Assembly: GCA_002282715.1 (NCBI GenBank)
Contig: NCKC01000012.1
Span: forward strand, 1-40,659
From: Halothiobacillus sp. 15-55-196
Lineage (GTDB): Bacteria; Pseudomonadota; Gammaproteobacteria; Halothiobacillales; Halothiobacillaceae
DNA: 40,659 nucleotides
Reading direction: 5' to 3'
The translations under genes and the position numbers were made by a program. Position 1 is the first letter of the stretch. Each line of letters begins with the position of its first letter. Positions 19,511 to 28,750 of this stretch are shown here, one piece after another. The notes under the pieces were generated by a model. It searched no databases. It saw nothing but the letters and a program-made list of their open reading frames with translations, and was not told the origin of the DNA.

Positions 19511-20467
19511 TTAATCGTTATAAAGCGAACTGACCGATTCGTCGGTGTGGATGCGGCGAATGGTTTCTGCCAACATGCCCGCGACTGAAAGTGCACGGAT
19601 TTTCTCGCATTGCTCGGCTTCGGTCTTGAGTGGAATTGTGTCGGTGACGACCAATTCGTCCAGATCCGAATTGTTGATATTGTCGATTGCAGCACCTGAA
19701 AGAATGGCGTGGGTCGCATACGCAACCACTTTCTTGGCCCCGTGCTTCTTGAGTGCGCTGGCAGCCTTGCACAGGGTGCCGGCCGTATCGACCATGTCAT
19801 CCACAATCACACAGGTCTTGTCACGCACTTCACCAATGATATGCATCACCTGAGATACGTTGGGGCGCGGGCGGCGCTTATCGATAATGGCAAGATCAGA
19901 GTCATCAAGGCGTTTTGCCACCGCACGGGCACGCACGACACCGCCGACATCTGGCGATACGACAATCAGATCGTTGTATTTCTGCCGCCAGATATCGCCG
20001 AGCAGAATCGGGGAGGCATAGACGTTATCCACGGGGATATCAAAGAAGCCCTGGATCTGGTCTGCATGCAGGTCAACGGTGAGAATACGGTCTACACCCA
20101 CGCTTTGCAGCATGTTGGCGACTACCTTGGCGCTGATCGGCACACGTGCGGAACGCACACGGCGATCTTGCCGGGAGTAACCGTAGTAGGGGATGACCGC
20201 CGTGATACGATAAGCCGAAGCACGGCGGAGGGCGTCCACCATCACCATGAGTTCCATGATGTTATCGTTGGTAGGATCGCAGGTTGGCTGAACGATGAAG
20301 ATGTCACGTCCGCGAACGTTTTCCAGTATTTCAACGTAGCTTTCGCCATCGCTGAAGCGGGAAACTGTGGCTTGCCCGAGTTGAATATCAAGACTTTCAA
20401 CGACGCGCTCGGAGAGTGCCCGATTAGCGTTGCCGGAAAAAACCATCAGTGTTCTTTGGATTGTCAT
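19511..20467 (-). CDS. prs: Ribose-phosphate pyrophosphokinase (PRPP synthetase)
   Basis: Prs makes PRPP from ribose 5-phosphate and ATP, supplying purine, pyrimidine, histidine, tryptophan and NAD synthesis. PurF and the Trp enzymes in this window lie downstream of it. From ATG 20467 it is 318 residues, close to the 315 of E. coli. Signatures are [13 protein letters not shown] near the N-terminus, the FSDGE and [14 protein letters not shown] segments, the [10 protein letters not shown] catalytic flexible region, and the PRPP loop [12 protein letters not shown] near 220-231. A longer open frame runs back through the tRNA-Gln gene and is not real. The ATG lies only 16 bases after the tRNA CCA end. 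The Shine-Dalgarno sequence is weak (GGCAGA). An internal ATG at 20446 is possible. Confidence 0.95.
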   Translation of the reverse strand: MTIQRTLMVFSGNANRALSERVVESLDIQLGQATVSRFSDGESYVEILENVRGRDIFIVQPTCDPTNDNIMELMVMVDALRRASAYRITAVIPYYGYSRQDRRVRSARVPISAKVVANMLQSVGVDRILTVDLHADQIQGFFDIPVDNVYASPILLGDIWRQKYNDLIVVSPDVGGVVRARAVAKRLDDSDLAIIDKRRPRPNVSQVMHIIGEVRDKTCVIVDDMVDTAGTLCKAASALKKHGAKKVVAYATHAILSGAAIDNINNSDLDELVVTDTIPLKTEAEQCEKIRALSVAGMLAETIRRIHTDESVSSLYND

Positions 20468-20483
20468 CGTTCTGCCGATTGTT

Positions 20484-20560
20484 TGGCTGGGCCGCAAGGA
20501 TTCGAACCTTGGAATGCTGGGATCAAAACCCAGTGCCTTAACCAACTTGGCGACGGCCCA
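20484..20560 (-). tRNA. tRNA-Gln (anticodon TTG), CCA encoded
   Basis: A 77-base cloverleaf reads on the minus strand: acceptor TGGGCCG/CGGCCCA, D-arm GCCAAGTTGGTTAAGGC, anticodon stem CTGGG/CCCAG with loop TTTTGAT (anticodon TTG, glutamine), T-arm with TTCGAAT, discriminator G and genomic CCA (20484-20486). It lies between ispE and prs, its usual place in many Gammaproteobacteria, and has a good promoter at 20577-20605. It is transcribed into prs, so prs mRNA must be released by tRNA 3' processing or be read as one precursor. Confidence 0.97.
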
Positions 20561-20576
20561 AACGAAAGAGGAGCGC

Positions 20577-20605
20577 ATCTTAACGAAGCCTTTTGTCTTT
20601 GCCAA
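20577..20605 (-). promoter_or_regulatory. Promoter of tRNA-Gln (and prs)
   Basis: The -35 is TTGGCA (20600-20605), the spacer is 17 bases, and the -10 is TAAGAT (20577-20582), followed by a GC-rich discriminator (GCGCTCC). This is the shape of a growth-rate-controlled tRNA promoter. It lies after the ispE stop and about 17 bases before the tRNA 5' end. Confidence 0.65.
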
Positions 20606-20643
20606 GTGCTTTGCTCGTTTTTTTTGATTTTCATGTGTTCTAT

Positions 20644-21543
20644 CTATTTGTCGGGCAGTGCGCGAGCAATGATGACCCGCTGTATCTGATGCGTGCCCTG
20701 AATCAATATATCAGCAACTCGCTGAGCAGTTGCATGATTATCCACGAGCGAAAACAGGCAGGCGCCACTGCCGGTCAGACGGGAAAAACCGGTGGCATTA
20801 CGAAGTGCTTTGTCGCAAGCTGCGATGGTCGGATCTTCCGCAATCGCACTCGCTTCGAATACGTTGTAGCTTGATTTATTCCATTGTTCGGTCAGATCTG
20901 AAGGCACAAGCTTCGCTTCATTCCTGATGAGTTTCGGATGGGCGAACCCTTGTGCTGTCAAGGTGCGTGTTGCTGGCACGACAATCAAAAACCATTTTCC
21001 GACCACAGGGCTTGGATAGGGTGTTATTTGGTCACCAATTCCCTCTCCCCAGGCGTTGGTTTCGTAGAGAAAAAACGGTACGTCGGCCCCCAGTTGGCGA
21101 GCAAGTGGCAGCAGTTCTGCTAACGACAATGACGTTTCCCAAAGCTGATTGAGTGCCAGCAAAGTTGTAGCCGCCGCAGATGAGCCACCGCCGAGGCCAC
21201 CGCCTACCGGGGTGTTTTTCGTAAGTACAATTCGTACGCCTTGATCTGGATGACCTTGGGCGCGTGCGGTTGCTTGAAGCAAGGCTGCAGCCCGATAGAT
21301 CAGATCATTTCGCTCCTGCAGGGGTTTGAGGGCAATAGATTCGTCGCCTTCGAGCCACTGCACGGAGATAGTAGGTTCTTTGATGCATTCAAACGTCAAG
21401 TAATCGCCGTAATCCAGCCGTTGAAAATAGGTTTGCAACTCGTGATAACCACGAAATGCTCCCTCGGGAATCTTGCCGTTGATATGCAAAAACAGATTGA
21501 TTTTGACGGGCGCTAGCCATTGGGTTGGTGCGTCTGTCATCAT
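20644..21543 (-). CDS. ispE: 4-diphosphocytidyl-2-C-methyl-D-erythritol kinase
   Basis: IspE is the ATP-dependent GHMP kinase of the non-mevalonate isoprenoid pathway. It is 299 residues. The ATP loop is [15 protein letters not shown] at 111-125, catalytic Asp154 sits in LGADVPFF, and Lys14 in the [10 protein letters not shown] opening is the conserved N-terminal motif. Start ATG 21543 (MMTDAP) overlaps the lolB TGA; ATG 21540 is equally possible. It follows lolB in translational coupling, in the lolB-ispE-tRNA-Gln-prs order shared with Pseudomonas and relatives. Isoprenoid precursors from this step also feed the ubiquinone tail that the UbiJ/UbiB proteins handle. Confidence 0.95.
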   Translation of the reverse strand: MMTDAPTQWLAPVKINLFLHINGKIPEGAFRGYHELQTYFQRLDYGDYLTFECIKEPTISVQWLEGDESIALKPLQERNDLIYRAAALLQATARAQGHPDQGVRIVLTKNTPVGGGLGGGSSAAATTLLALNQLWETSLSLAELLPLARQLGADVPFFLYETNAWGEGIGDQITPYPSPVVGKWFLIVVPATRTLTAQGFAHPKLIRNEAKLVPSDLTEQWNKSSYNVFEASAIAEDPTIAACDKALRNATGFSRLTGSGACLFSLVDNHATAQRVADILIQGTHQIQRVIIARALPDK

Positions 21544-22205
21544 CGAGATGGCTCAATCTTCCCATTGACATTTATCTGCCAGGATTCGACGACCAGCCTT
21601 AGCCGGATATCGTCGCGCATAACCGTAATTTTCCTTGGCATTTCCAGATCGAATCCGGGCACGGGCATATAGGATTCGTAGTCGACCAACCAGCCATCGT
21701 CTTTCAATGTGCGCAACTGGCTGCTCTGATTAAGTTGAATCAGTGCGCTGTTGTCGTGGGGCAGTCCACGAATCCAGTCGGGCAGGGCTTTGATGGGTAT
21801 GTTCCAGCCGGTAAGCTGCTCGATACTTGCCTCGGGGTTTGAAGTCAGCTGGCGATGACCAGTGGAGTCGGTAATCAGCATCATATCCGGGCGTCCGGCC
21901 AGTTCGACCGTTCCTTGATTCAGCGGGGCATTCAGTACGATTTTCACGGTATCTCCCATTTGCCGCCAGTTGAGATTGACGGTTCCGCCTTCTGTTTCGG
22001 TACGGATGGCTATTCTGCCAATACACTGCCAGTCAGCGATTTGACGGACAGCTTCCACGTGCGCTTTCCAAGTCGGATTCAGACGGTTTTGTAATGATTC
22101 TGACTGATCAAGTTGAATTGGTTGCTGAGCACATCCACCAAGCAACATCGATAAAGCAACGCCCACTGCCAACAGGTGTGATCGGAAAGAAAACCGGTTC
22201 ATCAT
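21540..22205 (-). CDS. lolB: Outer-membrane lipoprotein LolB
   Basis: LolB accepts lipoproteins from periplasmic LolA and inserts them in the outer membrane. It is 221 residues with a lipoprotein signal: a basic n-region, a hydrophobic core (LLAVGVALSMLLGG), and the lipobox LGGC with lipidated Cys25 followed by Ala, which is consistent with outer-membrane sorting. The mature part has the LolB beta-barrel features DWQCIGRIAIRTETEGGTVNLNW and GWNIPIKALPDWIRG. It starts two bases after the TPR gene stop and overlaps ispE. ATG 22205 or 22202 (MMNRF) are both possible. Lnt, earlier in the window, completes the lipoproteins LolB handles. Confidence 0.93.
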   Translation of the reverse strand: MMNRFSFRSHLLAVGVALSMLLGGCAQQPIQLDQSESLQNRLNPTWKAHVEAVRQIADWQCIGRIAIRTETEGGTVNLNWRQMGDTVKIVLNAPLNQGTVELAGRPDMMLITDSTGHRQLTSNPEASIEQLTGWNIPIKALPDWIRGLPHDNSALIQLNQSSQLRTLKDDGWLVDYESYMPVPGFDLEMPRKITVMRDDIRLRLVVESWQINVNGKIEPSR

Positions 22206-22207
22206 GG

Positions 22208-24082
22208 TTAATTTTGATTCTGGGGTGTCTCTGATTCATTCATGAGGTCTGGGGCGTATTTCTGTAGCGTTTGCGTCAGTACGGGGTGATCACCGCGTAG
22301 CAACAGTGCGCGTTTCCAGACGGCTTTGGCGTCTTCGTGTTTATCAAGGTGCCATAGCACGGTACCCCAATGCGCGCCAACTTCAGGGTCGGGGGCAAGT
22401 TTGTATGCCTTTTGGAGCGTCTTTTCTGCTTCTTCGAATTGTCCCAATCGATATTGAACCCAGCCGAGGCTGTCAAGGTAAGCCGCATTTTCAGGATCGC
22501 TTTGCAGTGCTTTTCGAATCAATTTCTCCGCTTCGTCCAGGTTTCGATTTTCATCGGCAAGCGTGTAGCCCAGCGCATTGAGCGCTGTTGCATTCTCCGG
22601 ATCTTCTTTTATGACCTGCCGAAGAACTTCTTCAGCCTCGAAGTTTCGGTTGAATTTCAAGAGGATCATGGCGCGCTGTAACTGAAGGTCGTGGGCGTTG
22701 GGCCAAATTGTAACCGCTTCGCTGAGCGTGTTTAGTGCTTCTTGATCCAATCCTTGCGATTGCAGCAAGCCTGCTTTTGCCAAAGTAAGGCGCTGCTTGT
22801 CGGCCTCGTCAATGGGACGACTTAAGGCTATATCCAGACTCTGCAACGCACCGGTCATATCGTCTGCCTGGGCGTAAGCCGCCGCCATCAGGATTCGTGC
22901 CTGGGCATAGTGCTCGCTGTTTAACGCTACGTTGTTGAAATGACGAATGGCTTGTTGAAAGTCATCAGACTGCGCGGCCAGGCGGCCAAGCAGCAGTTGG
23001 GCAAGATCATGCTGATCGGGAAGTTGATTCAGTTTAAGTAAAGCTTTTTTTGCAAGCGCTGGGCGGTTGATCTGAAGAGACAGCAAAGCCAGATTACGTA
23101 ATTGATTTGGATCATTTTGTGGCTTGCCAAGTGCCGTGGCAATGAGCTTGCCCGCCTCAATTTGATTGCCGTCGCGAATGGTTGACTCGATCAACCCTGA
23201 AAGATAACGCGCTGTGCCCGGAAAGCGTTTGTGCGCTGATTTCAATGCCTTCAAAAGCGCCTTGTTGTTGCCGGACTGACTCAACGCAACGATGAGAATG
23301 TCACGTGCAGTTTGGCTATCAGGCGCGATTTCAACCGCACGACTGGCAGCATGGGTCGCCGTTTCCAAGCGGTCGAATTTTAGGTCGAGTTTGGCAACCA
23401 CAACCTGGGCGGTGAAATTATCCGGGTAGCGTTCTGCCAGATGATCAATATAGGTGATTGCTTTATCTCTGGTCACGTTGCTTTCAAGATAGGCACCAAG
23501 CTCATTAAAAACGGTCTGATCATCCTGATTGATCTGCGTGAGCCAGTTTTCCAGAGCCGCATCCGCCGCTGGAATATCGCCAAGCTGGATCGCAGAGACT
23601 GTCAAGGTGGCTGCCGCCTTGATGGACTTGGGTTCCAGGGCTATCCAGCGTTTAGCCATGCTTTGCGCCAAGTGATACTTTTTGGCGATCAATGCGATCT
23701 GGCTTGCTCGTCTGATAACGGATAATTCATCTGTTTGCTCAGCCGCCTCATAATAATAGTCAGCTGATTGCGGCAGATTGTTTGCCTGACCGGCCAACTC
23801 ACCGGCCATGATCAAAAAAACCGGATTCCGGTCAATTTCTTTTAATCGAGCCTGCTCCTGAGCGGTCGAAAGCAGGGGAAAATTCGTAACCGCACTCGAT
23901 GGTTTTGGTACATCGGCAGAAGTCATTATTGCACTGCATCCTGTCGTCACCAGTGTGAAAACCACGGCAGTGGCTGCGACAAGAACAGAGACAGTGGATT
24001 GAGGAATAACCAAATCATTTATCGGGGAAACGTCTTTGATCAGGCCCCTGTGTTGTGCGGGGTTTAGCGAGGATACACGCAT
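22208..24082 (-). CDS. TPR-repeat lipoprotein upstream of lolB
   Basis: A 624-residue protein with an N-terminal hydrophobic segment (about 30-48, VSVLVAATAVVFTLVTTGC) ending in a lipobox-like TTGC (Cys49), then TPR helices through the rest. The clearest repeats are at the C-terminus (for example LNALGYTLADENRNLDEAEKLIRKAL and LDSLGWVQYRLGQFEEAEKTL). TPR arrays bind proteins; the partner is unknown. A TPR gene next to lolB is common in Gammaproteobacteria, for example in Pseudomonas. The n-region of 28 residues before the hydrophobic core is long for a signal peptide, so the true start could be internal, but no later ATG precedes the core. Two bases separate it from lolB. Confidence 0.8.
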   Translation of the reverse strand: MRVSSLNPAQHRGLIKDVSPINDLVIPQSTVSVLVAATAVVFTLVTTGCSAIMTSADVPKPSSAVTNFPLLSTAQEQARLKEIDRNPVFLIMAGELAGQANNLPQSADYYYEAAEQTDELSVIRRASQIALIAKKYHLAQSMAKRWIALEPKSIKAAATLTVSAIQLGDIPAADAALENWLTQINQDDQTVFNELGAYLESNVTRDKAITYIDHLAERYPDNFTAQVVVAKLDLKFDRLETATHAASRAVEIAPDSQTARDILIVALSQSGNNKALLKALKSAHKRFPGTARYLSGLIESTIRDGNQIEAGKLIATALGKPQNDPNQLRNLALLSLQINRPALAKKALLKLNQLPDQHDLAQLLLGRLAAQSDDFQQAIRHFNNVALNSEHYAQARILMAAAYAQADDMTGALQSLDIALSRPIDEADKQRLTLAKAGLLQSQGLDQEALNTLSEAVTIWPNAHDLQLQRAMILLKFNRNFEAEEVLRQVIKEDPENATALNALGYTLADENRNLDEAEKLIRKALQSDPENAAYLDSLGWVQYRLGQFEEAEKTLQKAYKLAPDPEVGAHWGTVLWHLDKHEDAKAVWKRALLLRGDHPVLTQTLQKYAPDLMNESETPQNQN

Positions 24083-24196
24083 GGCGTCACTGTCTCTGGG
24101 TATAAAATTGAGGTAATCGCAGACATTCTATCTGCCAATTTAGTGTAGCGTTTCGTGGCGGCCTTCGCTTGCCCATCTCAGTAAAATCGGGGAAAT

Positions 24197-24242
24197 AAAA
24201 AATGGGCGCCTGTTGCGATTTGGATCGTCGCACGAGTCGCCC
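24197..24242 (-). terminator. Terminator after the RND operon
   Basis: On the minus strand GGGCG (24238-24242) pairs with CGCCC (24204-24208) around an inner stem TGCGA/TCGCA, followed by ATTTTTTATTT (A-run 24197-24202). It lies 44 bases after the RND pump stop, separating the efflux operon from the TPR-lolB operon. Confidence 0.6.
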
Positions 24243-24286
24243 TGGAAGAAAATCGTTCGATTTTTTTCAGCTTTTCCCAGTCTGTT

Positions 24287-27200
24287 TTAAGTGGATTGAC
24301 TCTGAATGCGTGTTTTCTTCTGTTCTTTTAGCTGTATATCAAGTTGCCAGAAATAATACAGGATGGGGATAACGATCAATGTCAGTAACGTTGAGGCGAG
24401 CGTGCCGAAGATCAGGGAAACGGCCAGGCCACCGAAAACGGGATCGGTCACCATGACGGCCGAGCCGAACATAATCGCCAATGCCGTCAGGAGAATGGGG
24501 CGGAAGCGGACGGCGCCGGCCGTAATCACTGATTCCTTGAGATCGAAGCCTTCTTTTCGATATTCAAGAATGAAGTCGATCAACAGTAGAGAGTTGCGAA
24601 CAACCACACCGGCAAGCGCAATAAAACCGATCATTGAGGTGGCATTGAACGGCATGTCAAACAGCCAATGCCCGGGGAAAATACCCACCAGGGTCAAAGG
24701 GATGGCACCCATGACAATGACCGGAAGCATGAAGGACTGATAATAGGCCACCAGCAAGAGGTAGATGAATATCAGTGCAACGATGAATGCGGCACCGAGG
24801 TCTCGGAAGACATCCAAAGTCAGGCGCATATCACCACCCCACAGCAGTTGATATTTTTCGAGATCATCAGGCTGCGCATCGGTAAAACCAAGGTTGGCCG
24901 TGGTTAAGGTCACATTGCCGTTTAGCTTCATATCATCGAGCCACTTGTTCAGTGTCAATGTGGCGTAGACGGGTGAGCTACCGAGCAAATCACCCTGTAC
25001 ATACACGACTTCGTGTTGATCCTGATCAAGGATCGGCTTGGCGACATTCGATTTCACGATATTGACGATGCTGCTGATGGGCACCTGCTTGCCGCCGGCA
25101 CCGATAATCGTCAAATCGCGTATCTGCTGAATGGAGGTGCGATCAGCGACCGGCAGTTGCAGCACGATGTTGATCGGTTCGGCGGAATTGGATTCATGTA
25201 ACGAGCCAATCGTGACCCCACCGACGTAACTGTGTATCAGTTTGGCAATTTGAGCGGGCATGACGCCGGACTGCATGGCCTTTTGCCGATCGACCTCGAT
25301 CAGATACTCCGGTGCGGTCGCCGTGATGCTGTCGTCGACGTTGATCATGCCGTAGACATCATTGAACTTGGCTTTGACTTGATTGGCGATTGCGCGCAGC
25401 TCGGTATAGTTCGGGCCATGGATACGCGCCAGAATCTGCGCGCGAACGGGTGGACCCGGCGGGGTGAGAAAGAGCTTGATCAAGGCGGGACGAGAAGATT
25501 CACGCACCTTCTGGAGTGCGTGCCAGATGTCAGCAGCCACCACTTCGGTATCCGGTCGATCGTGCAAGGGGACCAGATTGACCCGGATCTGGGCGAGATT
25601 GCTGCCCTGGCGCATCATGTCGCCGCGAACCATGCCTGCAAACGTGAGTGGGCCCGTGCGCCCCAGAAACGTCTGGTAGTTGGTCACATAAGGGCTTTGC
25701 GATAAAACATGGGTCACGTTGTTGACGATGCGACCGGTCTCTTCCAGTGCGGTTCCTGCCGGTGTGTCGACTTCAATCAGGAACGTGCTGACGTTCCCTT
25801 CGGGCAGCATTTTGAGGCTGACGCCCGCAGGGCTTAAGGGGCCGTTCATACCGCTGGCTCGGATGAATTGCCACGCAGGCATCAACATGGAAGCCACCAT
25901 AAGAAGGAGCACGAAAATCAGGAAGAACAACGAAAGCCCCCGGCTGCCAAGCAGCGGGCGAATCACGCGGGTGTAGCCGCGTTGAAGCCAGTCGGGGCGA
26001 TGAGGCTCGTCGGGATGTTCCTCATGTGCCGCCATCTCTTTTTGTGCCTTGCCACGCAACCAAAGGTTCGCCGTCCAGGGGACGACGATGTACGCCAGAA
26101 TAAGAGAAGCGACCATCGCAATAGGAACGTTGATCGGGATCGGCAGCATGAACGGCCCCATCATGCCGGTAACAAACGCCATCGGCACGAACGCCAGAAT
26201 GACGGCGATGGTGGCAATGTTGGTGGGGTTGCCGATTTCGTTGGTCGCGCGCACCAATAAATCAGCAAACGATTTTTCCTTGCCTTCGTGGATGTGACGG
26301 TGGATGTTCTCGATCACGACGATGGCTGCGTCAACCAACAAACCCAGCGACAGAATCAAGGCGAACAACGATATTCGGTTGATGGTCTGCCCGATGACGT
26401 AACCGACACCCAGCACCACAAATAAAGTGAGCGGAACGGTGAGGGTGACGATGAGCGCTTCTCTCCAGCCGAGGAAGAAGAACAGAATGATGAGCACCAC
26501 CAGAACGGCGATCATCAGATGTTCCATCAGCAAGTTGACGGCATCGTCCGCTCGTTTACCGTAGTCACGTGTCACGGTGACATGCACGTTCTGTGGCACC
26601 ATTTGCTGCTCAACAACCTTGAGTTTATCCAGAACGCGCTGGGTTACCGTTACCGCATTCGCGCCGGCCCGCTTGCCAATGTTCAGGACAACCGCAGGAT
26701 CGGTGCCACCAATCGCATAACCTTTAGGATTGCCTTTTCCATAGCCGAATTGCGAGTACTGCTCGTTTTCTTCAGGCGCCATTTTGATGTCTGCCACGTC
26801 ACGCAGAAAAACCGGTCGTTGATCATGCGTGCCGATGATGATTTCACCGAGCTCCCCGGCATTGCTGAATGCGGCATTGACGCGCAGACTGGTCTGCTCG
26901 TTGTTGTTGACGATATGACCGCCAGGCATAACGACATTGGATGCTTTGAGTAAATCGAGCAGTTGACTGAGTGATACGCCGGAACTACTCAGCTTTTGCG
27001 GGTTAACCTGCACGGAAAGAATCTGACGATGACCGCCGATGACCCCACTGTTGCCCACATCCGGCACACTTTGAAGTTGGTCGAGCACACGCTGACCGAG
27101 TTCACGCAGTTCGACGCCGTTCATATCGGGGGAACTGAGCGTTATCGTCATGACGGGCACATCGGTAATGCCGATGCTTTTTACTAACGGCTGGCTCGTG

Positions 27201-27619
27201 CCGGGCGGCAGTTTGTCCATATTGCGCGAAAGCTGGTTGTAGAGCAGAAGCAGGCTCCGCTCTTCATCGCTGCCGACTTTAAACGCCACAGTAACGATGC
27301 CCATGTCATTAACGGCATAACCGTAGGTGTGATCGACACCCTTGATGCTGGCCATGATGGCTTCAAGGGGTTTGACGACCTGCTCCTGAATCTGTGCCGC
27401 ACTGTTGCCGACGCGTTGCACCAGAATCTGAGCACCGGGCACCACGATTTCCGGGCTGTATAACCGGGGTGTGATGAAGAAGGCCATCAGGCCGAATAAT
27501 GTCAGCGCCACCATGATCAAGGCCGTGATCTTGGAGTGCAAAAAGGCACGTGCCAGCTTGCCAGCCAGGTTGATGTTGGGCACAGATGCCTCTTTGGGCG
27601 TGTTCTTCAGTTCGCTCAT
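24287..27619 (-). CDS. RND-family efflux permease
   Basis: The 1110-residue inner-membrane pump of a tripartite efflux system has two RND halves, each with a single membrane helix followed by a periplasmic loop and a block of helices. In TM4 the proton-relay segment reads LLVDAAIVVIEN with a single Asp (Asp430) where AcrB has a double Asp. In TM10 the AcrB lysine is replaced by Arg1008 (GVVVRNSLLLIDF). This places it outside classical AcrB/MexB, among less-studied acriflavin-resistance-like RND proteins. The substrate cannot be inferred. A long cytoplasmic His/Glu-rich loop (EMAAHEEHPDEPHRPDW) lies between the halves. Its ATG overlaps the adaptor TGA (ATGA). Confidence 0.93.
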   Translation of the reverse strand: MSELKNTPKEASVPNINLAGKLARAFLHSKITALIMVALTLFGLMAFFITPRLYSPEIVVPGAQILVQRVGNSAAQIQEQVVKPLEAIMASIKGVDHTYGYAVNDMGIVTVAFKVGSDEERSLLLLYNQLSRNMDKLPPGTSQPLVKSIGITDVPVMTITLSSPDMNGVELRELGQRVLDQLQSVPDVGNSGVIGGHRQILSVQVNPQKLSSSGVSLSQLLDLLKASNVVMPGGHIVNNNEQTSLRVNAAFSNAGELGEIIIGTHDQRPVFLRDVADIKMAPEENEQYSQFGYGKGNPKGYAIGGTDPAVVLNIGKRAGANAVTVTQRVLDKLKVVEQQMVPQNVHVTVTRDYGKRADDAVNLLMEHLMIAVLVVLIILFFFLGWREALIVTLTVPLTLFVVLGVGYVIGQTINRISLFALILSLGLLVDAAIVVIENIHRHIHEGKEKSFADLLVRATNEIGNPTNIATIAVILAFVPMAFVTGMMGPFMLPIPINVPIAMVASLILAYIVVPWTANLWLRGKAQKEMAAHEEHPDEPHRPDWLQRGYTRVIRPLLGSRGLSLFFLIFVLLLMVASMLMPAWQFIRASGMNGPLSPAGVSLKMLPEGNVSTFLIEVDTPAGTALEETGRIVNNVTHVLSQSPYVTNYQTFLGRTGPLTFAGMVRGDMMRQGSNLAQIRVNLVPLHDRPDTEVVAADIWHALQKVRESSRPALIKLFLTPPGPPVRAQILARIHGPNYTELRAIANQVKAKFNDVYGMINVDDSITATAPEYLIEVDRQKAMQSGVMPAQIAKLIHSYVGGVTIGSLHESNSAEPINIVLQLPVADRTSIQQIRDLTIIGAGGKQVPISSIVNIVKSNVAKPILDQDQHEVVYVQGDLLGSSPVYATLTLNKWLDDMKLNGNVTLTTANLGFTDAQPDDLEKYQLLWGGDMRLTLDVFRDLGAAFIVALIFIYLLLVAYYQSFMLPVIVMGAIPLTLVGIFPGHWLFDMPFNATSMIGFIALAGVVVRNSLLLIDFILEYRKEGFDLKESVITAGAVRFRPILLTALAIMFGSAVMVTDPVFGGLAVSLIFGTLASTLLTLIVIPILYYFWQLDIQLKEQKKTRIQSQST

Positions 27620-28749
27620 GATGCAGGTTGTTCTTTGTCAGCAGATGCATTGGTCACGACAATACCGTTTTGCAGGCGATCATCGGATTTGGTTACGAGC
27701 CGTTCACCCGGCACGAGACCGGATAGAATGACTTGTTTGCCGTCAATCACATGGCCCAGCCGCACCATTCGGAACCACGTACGGTTCTGATCATCAAGCA
27801 CGAACACGCCACGTATCCCGCCGCGATTGTGGATTGCAGAAAGGGGGACCAACATCCCGGTTTCATGAGCCACAGCAATCTCCACCACAACGTAGTTACC
27901 GCTGCGCACGTTGACGCTTTCCGGTACGCCGATCTTAACTGTGTGCGTGTGTGTTACGGGGTCAGTGGCATCGACCATGCGTTCAACCAGTCCCTGAAAC
28001 TCGTGTTGCTCACCTTGAAAATCCGTGTAGCGGACGGTGACGGGCTTTCCAAGCGTCAAGGTGGCGAATGCTTGACTGGTGAGCTGGACATCAACTTGTT
28101 TGTGACCACTGCCTTGCAAGATCAGTAACGGGATTCCCGGGGAAGCCATTTGGCCGGAATCGACCATCCGACTGGTGATTGTGCCGCTGAACGGGGCCGA
28201 AATTTTGACGTAGCTGAGTTGAGACTCTGCCTGCTTCAATCCGGCTTGTGCCGCAGAGTAATTGCTTTGTGCGACCTTGTATGCCGTTTGCATCTGCTCG
28301 AACAGCTGCTTTGGAACAGCATTTTCCTTATAAAGCGATGAGTAGCGATCATAGTTGTTTTTTGCGTTTGATAAGGCAGCACGGGCCTTGTTGACTTCAG
28401 CTCGTGCCTGGTTGATGGCGCCGGTAACATCTGTGGAATCAATGGTGAGCAGCGTGTCGCCGGTTTTGACCGACTGTCCTTCATGAACATCCACACTACG
28501 CACGTAGCCCATAACCCGCGATGAAATCGAAATCTGATCCGAAGTAATCACAGAACCCGGAAACAGCGCAAAAACAGGCAACGACTGGTCATGCACCTTG
28601 AACAGTTCGGCCTGTGTTTTTATTTCGTTTTGAGTTGTCGAAGCCGGATGCTCATCGTGCCCACCGCAAGCGGAAAGTACGGATGCAATGGCGAGGAGAG
28701 CGACAACACCAACGATTTTTTTCGCGAAAGCATGATTATGAACGGACAT
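27616..28749 (-). CDS. RND efflux periplasmic adaptor (membrane fusion protein)
   Basis: The adaptor joins the RND pump to the outer-membrane channel. From ATG 28749 it has 377 residues. The lipoprotein signal (IVGVVALLAIASVLSAC) ends in lipidated Cys28. The lipoyl half-motif (GYVRSVDVHEGQSVKTGDTLLTID) and its partner (SYVKISAPFSGTITSRMVDSGQ) flank a coiled-coil hairpin (about 95-160, QARAEVNKARAALSNAKNNYDRYSSLY). Beta-barrel and membrane-proximal domains follow. A longer frame from 28794 would add 15 residues and overlap the TolC gene. The ATG at 28749, one base after the TolC stop with AAGGTG upstream, is preferred. Confidence 0.92.
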   Translation of the reverse strand: MSVHNHAFAKKIVGVVALLAIASVLSACGGHDEHPASTTQNEIKTQAELFKVHDQSLPVFALFPGSVITSDQISISSRVMGYVRSVDVHEGQSVKTGDTLLTIDSTDVTGAINQARAEVNKARAALSNAKNNYDRYSSLYKENAVPKQLFEQMQTAYKVAQSNYSAAQAGLKQAESQLSYVKISAPFSGTITSRMVDSGQMASPGIPLLILQGSGHKQVDVQLTSQAFATLTLGKPVTVRYTDFQGEQHEFQGLVERMVDATDPVTHTHTVKIGVPESVNVRSGNYVVVEIAVAHETGMLVPLSAIHNRGGIRGVFVLDDQNRTWFRMVRLGHVIDGKQVILSGLVPGERLVTKSDDRLQNGIVVTNASADKEQPAS

Positions 28750-28750
28750 G

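Noticed and set aside
20468..20605. N-terminal extension of prs by 46 residues
   Set aside because: These codons are the tRNA-Gln gene and its promoter; the family start is at ATG 20467.
19709..20689. 326-residue plus-strand open frame across prs and tRNA-Gln
   Set aside because: It is antisense to a fully conserved prs and runs through the tRNA gene.
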